64,000 nt of DNA from Lysobacteraceae bacterium. GTDB taxonomy: Bacteria > Pseudomonadota > Gammaproteobacteria > Xanthomonadales > Xanthomonadaceae. A program made the position numbers and the translations under genes. Position 1 is the first letter of the stretch. Each line of letters opens with the position of its first letter. Under the pieces are notes generated by a model. The model saw only the letters and a list, made by a program, of their open reading frames with translations. It was not told the DNA's origin and did not search any database. Location: assembly GCA_026005075.1 (NCBI GenBank), contig BPKJ01000003.1, positions 186,001 through 250,000 on the forward strand. Reading direction: 5' to 3'. This document shows, in pieces, positions 52,752 to 64,000 of this stretch.

Positions 52752-55700
52752 TTATTCGAAGCCGTCGCTGAACAGCAGGGCCTGCTTCACGGTGAGGGAC
52801 ACCGGAACGAGGACCTTGGGCTCGTCCGGATCGGACCCCTGGGTGTCGATGCAGACGAAGGCGGTGTGGGTCCCAAGAGCCAGACCGGCCGGATCGATGG
52901 TGAGGGTGGCATTGCTGGTGCCGCCAATGCCGAGGCTGCCGCTGTTCACGTCAAGGCTCAGCCACGGGGCACCGCAGGCCACGTCTCCCTTCACGCCGAG
53001 GGCAAGGTCCGCAGGAGCCGGCATGTCAGCCCAGCTGCTCAAACCCAGAATCGGGCCGATCCGCTTGGCGGCAGCGGGGCTGCGGGTGGTGTCCTGCTGG
53101 AGGGCGCGGAACCATGCCCAGCGCCGCTGCGAGGAGGTGCCGTTGATGACCGGCGTGACGGCGAACCAGTAGGTGTTGCCCGCCTGCAGCGCCGGTGCCG
53201 GCGGGCAGCCGGTCACGGTGGCCAGATTGAGTTCGAAGATGCCGTTGTCGCTGCGCTCGGCGGTCTTGAACTCGAGGCCAGGGTTGCCGACCGGCACGTC
53301 GCAGCTCCACAGCTCGCCGGCCGTTCCGGCATCGGGGTCGCCAGCAGGCAGGTCACCCGTTGCGTTGCCGTAGATGCGGAAGTGGATCGACTGCGCACGC
53401 TGGCTGAGCGTCTGGCTGGGCGAGCCGGTCATGAAGCCCTCGGCACGGATCCGGGTGACGGTGGCATTCGAGCCCACCTTCACGTCCTCGGCGTAGTAGG
53501 CGCCTTGTGGGCCGCCGGACTGGGCGAGGAAGTAGCCGGAGGTAAACCCGTTGGCGAAGTTGTTGATGTGCTCGAGCAGGGTCGCCTCGCCGGTGCCGCT
53601 GGTATCGTTCTGCCAGGTGATCGTCGGGTTGCCGAGGTTGGCAATCGTCATCGGCACGGTGACCGGGTTGGAGTCCGTCACCGTCAGGCTGATCGACGCA
53701 GGCGTCACGTCGATGTCCGGGTTGGCCCGGCGTACGGCGATGGCCATGCGCGAGACCGGAATCGACGGATTGCTAGGAGTAAGCACCAGCTCACCGAACA
53801 CGGTGGTGTTCGCCGGCAGCTGCAGCGAGTCGATCTCGAGCGAGAAGCTCGTCGCGCTGAGCGCACTGGCCTGGAAAGAGGACGGGTTGACGTTCACCGC
53901 ACCGGCAGGCAAACCGCTCACCGTGGCGGTCCAGGTCACGGGTTGTGCGCGGGTGCCGCGGACCGTACGCGGAAACGTGCAGGTGCCGATGCAGTTGAGG
54001 TTCTGGAAGCTCGGCAGATTCAGCTGCGAAGGATCCCCGCCATTGGCCGGGTCGGCCGCTGCGAAGTTGGCACCCGTCTCATCCATGATCAGGCCGGCCT
54101 TGGCCGCAGCACCGAGATCGATGCGTCCCGATCCGCGGTCGAAGGGGTCGCTGGGCGTGCTGCCGTCTTCCTTGACGAGGTTCTGCGTGGTGGTCGTGGT
54201 CACCAGTGCGGTCTTGATCTGGGTCGGGGTCCAGTTCCGGTTGAGTGCCCGCAGCAGGGCCGCCGAACCGGCATGGTGCGGGCTGGACATGGATGTTCCG
54301 GAGATCACCGCGACATTGTCGTCTGCGCCGGAGAGCAGCTGGCCCGGCACCGCAACACCCGTATCCCAGCGGTCGTACGCGGCAAGGATGGATACGCCCG
54401 GAGCCGTGAGGTCCGGCTTGAGCAGCGGGAACTTGTTGGGGCCACGCGAGCTGAAGCTGGCCATCACGTCCGCCTGCCCGGTGTAGAGGGCCTGCGGAGC
54501 GGTGATGGTGGCCGCCGCATTGGTGGGATCACCGGCGATCGCGGCGGCGACGTTGGCCCAGTCGGTGTCCAGCATCGACCAGGAGGTGTTGCTGGCGCCG
54601 AGGTTGATGTAGGCGTCGTCGACGAAGATCACCCCGACCGCGCCTGCATTCAACGCGTTGGTCCGGCGGGTGCTGCTGGGGCAGGCGCTGGTGGCGACGT
54701 CCAGCGCGAGCACCGCGATGGCACCGTTGCCGCCGGAGACGAACGTGTTGGCCGGGAACGCGGAACAGCCGTCGGTGGATCCGTTGCTGAAGCCGGGGCT
54801 GACCACGAGTGGCGCACTGATGGGGGCGTTGGGCCAGGGGAGCGCGCCCATGCGCATCTCGATGTTCTGCGTGTTCGCGGGCGGCGTTCCTGGTGCAGTG
54901 AGGGTGAACAGCGCACCGAAGTTGCGGCTGTGGGTCGAGGCGCCGGTGGTGCTTACCCAGGGCTCCAGATGGCCAAGTGTGCTGGGGCCGGGCCCCGAGT
55001 TTCCGGCCGACGCGGCGATGTAGATGCCCGCATTGTGGGCGGCCAGGAAGGCCTGCGAAGTCGCCTCGAGCCATGGTTCGGTGCCGCCACCGATGGAGTA
55101 GTTGATGACGTCGATGATGCCGTCGGCCACGGCCTGATTGATCGAGGCCACCGTCGCCACGTTCGGGCACAGGCCCTGCCCCGAGGAGTTGGTGTAGCAG
55201 GCGTCGTAGATCACCAGGTTGGCGCGCGGCGCCACGCCCGAGATGACCACGGGAATGCCGTTGATCACGGCATTGCGCCGGTTGCCGGCCGCGGTCGATG
55301 CGGTGTGCGAGCCGTGTCCGCCTTCGTCTTCGAATCCCGGCGCCTCGTAGACGGTCGGACTGGGCGAGTTGATGTAGTCCATGAAGTCCCAGCCCCCGAT
55401 CAGCTTGCTGTTGCAGACGTCTCGACTGGGAACATGGCTGGGATGGCTCGGGTTGCACCAGCCCAGGTAGTTGCCGGTGCCGAGCGGGTTGACATGGGTG
55501 TAGCCGTCGAGATCGGTCGCGGCGAAGGACGGGCTGCCGATGTTCACGCCCGAGTCGATCACGCCGATGACCACGCCCTCGCCACGGGTCTGGATGCCGC
55601 CGAGGGTGGCCGATCCGGTCCAGATGCCCGGGGCACCGATGAGTTGCGGGCCGACGTCGGTATCGACCGGATACTCGTGATACGGCTCGACCAAGGTCAC

Positions 55701-56141
55701 GTCGGGCAGGGTGCCGATGCGCGCAGCCTCCTGTTCCGTGAGCCTGAGCACGGCGCCATTGAACGCGTGCTGGAAGGTCAGCTGGGGAACGAGCGGCCGT
55801 CCGACCAGCTCACCGGCGGCGCGCATGATGGCCTGCTGGGCCTCGGCAAGCTCCTGCACGTACTCCACCGCTTCGGGGGCGTGGACGTCCAGCCTGCCCC
55901 GGTCGTTTCGGGGCAACTGCACACCTTGAGCGGGGTCACGGTCGGCCAGCGCCAGCGGCGCGCCCTTGAAGCCCACGATGTACCAGTTGCTGGTCGTTTC
56001 CGTGCCAGCCTTGGCATGAAGGTCGACCGGGGCAGCGGGATCGGTAGGCTTGCCGGTGCCGGCCTGAACCATCGGGACCAGGGCGACGGCAATCGCCAAG
56101 GTCAACGTGGAGAGTGTTCCAGAGGATGGGAGGGACTTCAT
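52752..56141 (-). CDS. Secreted S8 family serine peptidase (subtilase) with PA-like insert and C-terminal Ig/Fn3-like region
   Basis: Catalytic triad motifs VIGVIDSGVN, GGHGSHTAST, SGTSMSSPHHAGSAALL; signal peptide; C-terminus LLFSDGFE. Confidence 0.95.
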   Translation of the reverse strand: MKSLPSSGTLSTLTLAIAVALVPMVQAGTGKPTDPAAPVDLHAKAGTETTSNWYIVGFKGAPLALADRDPAQGVQLPRNDRGRLDVHAPEAVEYVQELAEAQQAIMRAAGELVGRPLVPQLTFQHAFNGAVLRLTEQEAARIGTLPDVTLVEPYHEYPVDTDVGPQLIGAPGIWTGSATLGGIQTRGEGVVIGVIDSGVNIGSPSFAATDLDGYTHVNPLGTGNYLGWCNPSHPSHVPSRDVCNSKLIGGWDFMDYINSPSPTVYEAPGFEDEGGHGSHTASTAAGNRRNAVINGIPVVISGVAPRANLVIYDACYTNSSGQGLCPNVATVASINQAVADGIIDVINYSIGGGTEPWLEATSQAFLAAHNAGIYIAASAGNSGPGPSTLGHLEPWVSTTGASTHSRNFGALFTLTAPGTPPANTQNIEMRMGALPWPNAPISAPLVVSPGFSNGSTDGCSAFPANTFVSGGNGAIAVLALDVATSACPSSTRRTNALNAGAVGVIFVDDAYINLGASNTSWSMLDTDWANVAAAIAGDPTNAAATITAPQALYTGQADVMASFSSRGPNKFPLLKPDLTAPGVSILAAYDRWDTGVAVPGQLLSGADDNVAVISGTSMSSPHHAGSAALLRALNRNWTPTQIKTALVTTTTTQNLVKEDGSTPSDPFDRGSGRIDLGAAAKAGLIMDETGANFAAADPANGGDPSQLNLPSFQNLNCIGTCTFPRTVRGTRAQPVTWTATVSGLPAGAVNVNPSSFQASALSATSFSLEIDSLQLPANTTVFGELVLTPSNPSIPVSRMAIAVRRANPDIDVTPASISLTVTDSNPVTVPMTIANLGNPTITWQNDTSGTGEATLLEHINNFANGFTSGYFLAQSGGPQGAYYAEDVKVGSNATVTRIRAEGFMTGSPSQTLSQRAQSIHFRIYGNATGDLPAGDPDAGTAGELWSCDVPVGNPGLEFKTAERSDNGIFELNLATVTGCPPAPALQAGNTYWFAVTPVINGTSSQRRWAWFRALQQDTTRSPAAAKRIGPILGLSSWADMPAPADLALGVKGDVACGAPWLSLDVNSGSLGIGGTSNATLTIDPAGLALGTHTAFVCIDTQGSDPDEPKVLVPVSLTVKQALLFSDGFE

Positions 56142-56491
56142 CGCGTGCTCCAGACTGGACCGCGCCGCTTCGAGGGGCGGCGGACGGGGCTACGGAAAAG
56201 GCGGTGGATGAACACAGCGGTCCGCCACGAAGAGATGGCGGACCGCCGTGCGCCGCAAGAGCCTATGCCGGCGCCGTCGGCCGTGCAATACTGCAGTGCA
56301 ACAGGGTTTTGGGGCGGCCCCAGGCCCCGTTTTCGGGGAGGCTTGGTGGGCCGGATCGGTGGCCTGCCCGAGTGGCGGCATCCTCCCCTGCAGGTCCGGT
56401 TGCCTTCGCGCAACGGCGGCGGGTCGGTGCGACCTTTGGGTGCCCTCGGGCGTCCCTTGGGCAAACCCCTTTCCAGACCCAGGAGGCTTGC

Positions 56492-56911
56492 ATGATGCCT
56501 ATCCATCGAACGTGGATCGCCGCCATGCTGGCTGCGCTTCTTGCCGGGTGTGCGGCCACCGGGGCCGCGCAGCGGATGGCCACGCGGCTGGCCGAGGTCG
56601 AGTCGGTGGCCGGGTCGCCGGTGGAGTCGTTCCATTTCTGGGACCTGCACAGCTGGCAGCCGCTTGGGCCGCGCGATCTGCTGGTTCAGACGCGGGTCGA
56701 CGAGGGCTGGCTGATCCGCGTGGACGAGCCCTGCAGCGGGCTGGAGTTCGCGACCCGGATCGGCTTGAGCTCGAGCCAGCAGCGGGTGTACGCGCGGTTC
56801 GACGAGGTGCTGTTCGAGCGTCAGCGCTGCCGGATCCGCGAGATCCGTCCGGTCGACCTCAAGGCGCTGCGTCGGCTGCGGAGTTCGGCGTCGAAAGCTG
56901 GCGAATCCTGA
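56492..56911 (+). CDS. DUF6491-like lipoprotein
   Basis: AGGAGG RBS; lipobox LAALLAGCAAT; IGLSSSQQRVYARFDEVLFERQRCRIREIRPVD. Confidence 0.75.
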   Translation: MMPIHRTWIAAMLAALLAGCAATGAAQRMATRLAEVESVAGSPVESFHFWDLHSWQPLGPRDLLVQTRVDEGWLIRVDEPCSGLEFATRIGLSSSQQRVYARFDEVLFERQRCRIREIRPVDLKALRRLRSSASKAGES

Positions 56912-57467
56912 ACAACAGGAGCTCGCCGGCCCCCAGCAGCAGGTGGCGGGATGCGGTCGGGTCCGTGCCGGCCAGCAGCAGGCTGTCGCCGGCCCGGGCC
57001 AGCGGCGGACCCTTGGCCGCGCGCAGGACCTCGCCGGCGAGCACGTGCACCAGCCAGCGCACCCCGGGTTCGGGGAAGAACACCATCGGGCCGACCAGCG
57101 GGCGGTGCAGCACGCTGGCCTCGCAGCGCGTGGGCGCGTAGAGGAGGTTGAGGAGCCGACATGGGCCGTCGCGGAGGCGGGCTTCGATCTCGGCGTCCCC
57201 TGGCAGCTCCGCGCGACCGTGCGGCGGGGCCAGCTCGATGGTGGGCCGGTCGGGCAGGGACAGGGACAGGCCCTCGCCCTGCAGCAGCACGCAGAGCCGC
57301 CGAAAGCCCTCGAAGCGCGAGAACGGTCCGTCCTGGTCGACCTCGGCCACCGAGCAGCGCCAGCTCCACTCCGGCCCGCCGCCGCGCAGGATCTCGCGGG
57401 TCCAGCCGCGGCCGTTGCGCCAGCGTTCGCGGCGGTACTCGCAGGCCGGCAGCAAGGTGCACTGCAT
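56859..57467 (-). CDS. HutD/Ves family cupin-like protein
   Basis: RWRNGRGWTREIL...WRCSVAEVDQDGPFSRFEGFRRLCVLLQGEGLSLSL. Confidence 0.88.
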   Translation of the reverse strand: MQCTLLPACEYRRERWRNGRGWTREILRGGGPEWSWRCSVAEVDQDGPFSRFEGFRRLCVLLQGEGLSLSLPDRPTIELAPPHGRAELPGDAEIEARLRDGPCRLLNLLYAPTRCEASVLHRPLVGPMVFFPEPGVRWLVHVLAGEVLRAAKGPPLARAGDSLLLAGTDPTASRHLLLGAGELLLFRIRQLSTPNSAADAAP

Positions 57468-57931
57468 CAGACGGCCACCAGACGCGCCAGCTGCGCGGTG
57501 GAGCGGCGCAGGCTCTCCGTCCATGACCAGCCCACGATGGGCTGTCCGCTGCGGGCATCGCGGAAGGATTCCTGCTGCCCTTCGCCCAGCAGATGGCGGT
57601 AGTCGACGGTCACCTCCTCGCCCGCATCGAGGTCTCTCGCCGCGAACACGAAGCCGAGGTGCCACAGGCCGGTCGGCTCGAAGTCGTGGTTGATGTAGCA
57701 CTCGTCCGGCCAGTCGAGGCTTACCGTGAAGCGGTCCTCGAACCAGCGCACGCTGGCTGCAAGGGCCTGCTCCCGATCGGGGCGGCACAGGATCTGGTCG
57801 AGGCGGAAGGTGTCGGCGATGGCGTCGGGAGCGACGAGGATGCGCCCGGCCGGGACCGGCTCGTTGACGAACAGCCCCTTGCCGGCGCCGGGAATCAGGG
57901 AGGGCTGGATGCGGTAGCGGGGCAGGATCAT
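57467..57931 (-). CDS. SET domain-containing protein
   Basis: SLIPGAGKGLFVNEPVPAGRILV...CYINHDFEPTGLWHLGFVFAARDLDAGEEVTVDYR. Confidence 0.85.
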   Translation of the reverse strand: MILPRYRIQPSLIPGAGKGLFVNEPVPAGRILVAPDAIADTFRLDQILCRPDREQALAASVRWFEDRFTVSLDWPDECYINHDFEPTGLWHLGFVFAARDLDAGEEVTVDYRHLLGEGQQESFRDARSGQPIVGWSWTESLRRSTAQLARLVAV

Positions 57932-57998
57932 GGCGGTCTCGGGCAGGCCGCCAGTGTAGCGCCCCGGTGCCACGGGTGCGTGGCACCGGGGGCGGACC

Positions 57999-58301
57999 TC
58001 AGCCGGCGGGAGCGGGCGCGGGTTCGGGCCTGGACGGGCCGACCTCGATCCGGTCGCGGTTGCGCTCCACCGTCTTCAGGCCGATGCCCTTGACCTCGGC
58101 CAGCTGGTCGATGCTGCGGAACGGGCCGTGGGCCTTGCGGTAGGCGACGATCGCCTCGGCCTTGGCCTGGCCGACGCCCTGCATGGTCGCGGCCAGTTCG
58201 GCGGCGCTGGCGCGGTTGATGTCCAGCTTGCCGGCCGCGAGCGCGGCCGTGCTGGCGAGGGCGAGGATCAGGACGGCGAGCAGGTTTCGGATGTTGGTCA
58301 T
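57999..58301 (-). CDS. ComEA-like helix-hairpin-helix protein with signal peptide
   Basis: KLDINRASAAELAATMQGVGQAKAEAIVAYRKAHGPFRSIDQLAEVKGIG. Confidence 0.92.
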   Translation of the reverse strand: MTNIRNLLAVLILALASTAALAAGKLDINRASAAELAATMQGVGQAKAEAIVAYRKAHGPFRSIDQLAEVKGIGLKTVERNRDRIEVGPSRPEPAPAPAG

Positions 58302-58515
58302 GGTGTTTCCCCTCGGGTGTCGGATCGGTGGGTTGTGCCGGTCGCAAGCGATGGCCTCGCCGGCAGGGAAAGTCTGCGTTGCGGTCCGCATCCGCCCCAT
58401 CCGCGGCGAACGCAGGCCGGCCTCGGATCGCGCGCGGCGCGCGGCTCGGATTCGTCCTAGTCGCGCCGGGGCGGGCCCGGCTACACTGGAGGCCTTTGCT
58501 TTGCGGAGACCGCAT

Positions 58516-59994
<1,479 letters not shown>

Positions 59995-60022
59995 CGGTGG
60001 CGCATCGCGGAGGGAGCAGGCC

Positions 60023-60472
60023 ATGCGTACGGGTGTGCTGCGCAGCATGCAGGGGCTGGCCCTGGTTCTCGCGCTCGGTGCCTGCAGCGTGAGCGGCCGG
60101 GGAGGCGGATCCTCGGTCCTCCAGGGGCTTCCCGACGGCAGCGCGTGGCGGCTTGCCAACAGCACGGTCCCCGGGCTCGAGGATGCCGGGGAGGCGGCGA
60201 TCCGGATCGGCTACCTCGACGGCCGCCTGAGCGGGGATTCCGGCTGCAACCGCTTCTCCGCGGAGGTGAGGCAGGAAGGTTCGCGCCTCGAAATCGGCCC
60301 GATCGTCGCCAGCAAGATGGGCTGCCCGGGCCCGCGCATGGAGCGCGAGCGCGCGCTGTTCGAGGCCTTGCAGCGGGTGGAACAGGCCAGCCTGGAGGCC
60401 GGCCAGCTTCGTCTCCTCACCCGCGACGGCCGGGAGCTGGTGTTCGTCGACGACCCTGCGGAGGTGGAGTGA
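60023..60472 (+). CDS. META domain-like lipoprotein
   Basis: Lipobox LALGACSVS; LSGDSGCNRFSAEVRQEGSRLEIGPIVASKMGCPGPRMERERALFEAL (HslJ-like). Confidence 0.85.
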   Translation: MRTGVLRSMQGLALVLALGACSVSGRGGGSSVLQGLPDGSAWRLANSTVPGLEDAGEAAIRIGYLDGRLSGDSGCNRFSAEVRQEGSRLEIGPIVASKMGCPGPRMERERALFEALQRVEQASLEAGQLRLLTRDGRELVFVDDPAEVE

Positions 60473-60942
60473 GGGCGAAGGTGCGGCTGGTGACGCGGCG
60501 CTCCGGGATCCACGGTCGCGGGGTGTTTGCGGCTTGCGACATTCCCGCCGGGGTGGCACTGATCGAGTACAAGGGCCGGCGGCTCCGGCACGAGGAGGCC
60601 GACCGCCTGTATGCCGGCGGTGCGGAGACCGGGCATACCTTCCTGTTCACGCTCAACGAGGACTGGATCATCGATGCCAGCGTCGGCGGCAACCAGGCGC
60701 GCTGGATCAACCACAGCTGCGACCCCAACTGCCAGGCCGTGCTCCACGAGGACCCCCGGGGGCGCAGCGAGCGTGATCGGGTGATCATCGAGTCGCTGCG
60801 TCCCATCCGCGCGGGCGAGGAGCTGTGCTACGACTACGGCATCCGCCTGGAGGAGCGGCACACGCCGCGGCTGAAGCGGATCTGGGCCTGCCGCTGCGGC
60901 GCAGCCAACTGTACCGGCACCCTGCTCCGGCCCAAGCGCTGA
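60469..60942 (+). CDS. SET domain protein-lysine methyltransferase-like, with post-SET cysteines
   Basis: GTG start overlapping upstream stop; SGIHGRGVFAACDIPAGVALIEYKGRR, ARWINHSCDPNCQAV, GEELCYDYGI, WACRCGAANCTGTLL. Confidence 0.93.
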   Translation: MRAKVRLVTRRSGIHGRGVFAACDIPAGVALIEYKGRRLRHEEADRLYAGGAETGHTFLFTLNEDWIIDASVGGNQARWINHSCDPNCQAVLHEDPRGRSERDRVIIESLRPIRAGEELCYDYGIRLEERHTPRLKRIWACRCGAANCTGTLLRPKR

Positions 60943-60972
60943 GCGGTCCGGCATCGACGGCGGGGCGCTGCC

Positions 60973-61542
60973 ATGGCGGGAACGAGGACGATCGAGCTCA
61001 CCGATTTCGCCGTCGGGCGCCTGTTTCCGCGCACGCCCCGCCGCAACACCATCCAGGACTGCACGCCGGAGGACTTCGAGCGCCATCTGAACGAGGTCCC
61101 GCCGCTGCGCGTGCTGGACGGCTACGCGCCGTTCTGCAAGCTGCACGTGCACCGCAACTGGACCTCGACCCGCTGCAGCGTGATCCCCATCACCGATGAG
61201 AACCGGCACCTGCTGCGCTCCGACTACGAGGCACGCACGCCGAGCGAGCTCCCGGTGCTGGTGCGCTGGTTCGAAGGCGTGGAGCCGCCGGTGGCCCGCT
61301 ACCTGATACCCATCCTCTACAGCCGCGAGCAGCTGGCGCGCGAGGGCACCCGCATCCGCGCCGAATGGGGTGTGGTCGGCTGCCTCTACACCAGCGAGCC
61401 GGAGGAGATTCCCATGGCCCCGATCACCATGATGCGCAATGCACTGGGTGTCGACGAGGGCGGCTCCGGCGTGCCGCTGGACCGCGAGGCCTACCTTCGC
61501 GCGGTGGCGTTCTGGAGCTGCCACGCGAACTGGCGTGGCTGA
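60973..61542 (+). CDS. DUF3228 family protein
   Basis: DGYAPFCKLHVHRNWTSTRCSVIPIT...YLIPILYSREQL...AEWGVVGCLYTSEPEEIPMAPITMMRNALG. Confidence 0.85.
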   Translation: MAGTRTIELTDFAVGRLFPRTPRRNTIQDCTPEDFERHLNEVPPLRVLDGYAPFCKLHVHRNWTSTRCSVIPITDENRHLLRSDYEARTPSELPVLVRWFEGVEPPVARYLIPILYSREQLAREGTRIRAEWGVVGCLYTSEPEEIPMAPITMMRNALGVDEGGSGVPLDREAYLRAVAFWSCHANWRG

Positions 61543-61572
61543 GCCGGGCCCGGCCCGGGACGCGCGAGGCCC

Positions 61573-63822
<2,250 letters not shown>

Positions 63823-64000
63823 GGTTGCCTTCCGGCCGTCTGCGGGCGCGCAAGTATAGCCATGGACGGGACCGGGCTCGGATCTTGCCCGACGCCCTGC
63901 CCGGCGGCCTTGCCGGCCGCGCCTTGCGCCGCATTCACGAGTGCCGCGCTACGCTGTGCCCCTCTTCGACCGGGAGTTCGTCATGGGCAAGGTACGTGCA

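Noticed and set aside
52722-56495. 1257-aa + strand ORF opposite the subtilase
   Set aside because: Antisense to a clear S8 peptidase with all catalytic motifs; composition (RVDVHRTGRQ...) is typical of spurious antisense frames in GC-rich DNA.
63983-64000. Start of a + strand CDS (MGKVRA...)
   Set aside because: Only six codons before the window edge; cannot be assigned.

Overview
GC-rich, gene-dense chromosomal window, probably from a gammaproteobacterium of the Xanthomonadales/Wenzhouxiangellaceae type (inferred from gene content, not verified). Most of it is conserved core genome: rplU-rpmA-obgE, rpsT/murJ-ribF-ileS-lspA-ispH, yggX-mutY, ftsY/rsmD-coaD, pntAB, ispA-xseB, rnr-rlmB, parC, plus tRNA-Ser(UGA) and tRNA-Leu(CAG). 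I see no prophage, transposase, CRISPR array or obvious defence island. The more interesting accessory parts are: a REC-REC-GGDEF-EAL protein with both output domains degenerate; a B12 salvage cluster plus a B12-dependent IcmF; a TMEM43/PhoX-like/MAPEG operon; a GYF_2+AIM24 protein; a large secreted subtilase ending in 'SDGFE' with an unexplained perfect hairpin upstream; two unrelated SET-domain proteins within 3 kb, one with a full post-SET cysteine cluster and one coupled to a HutD/Ves protein; and a CRP/Clp-like palindrome upstream of a DUF1631 gene. Two genes (PhoX-like and 3-hydroxybutyrate oligomer hydrolase) are broken by +1 frameshifts, at least two of them in homopolymer runs. I found no clear, wholly new multi-gene system. 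The SET-domain neighbourhood and the TMEM43 operon are the best candidates for follow-up.
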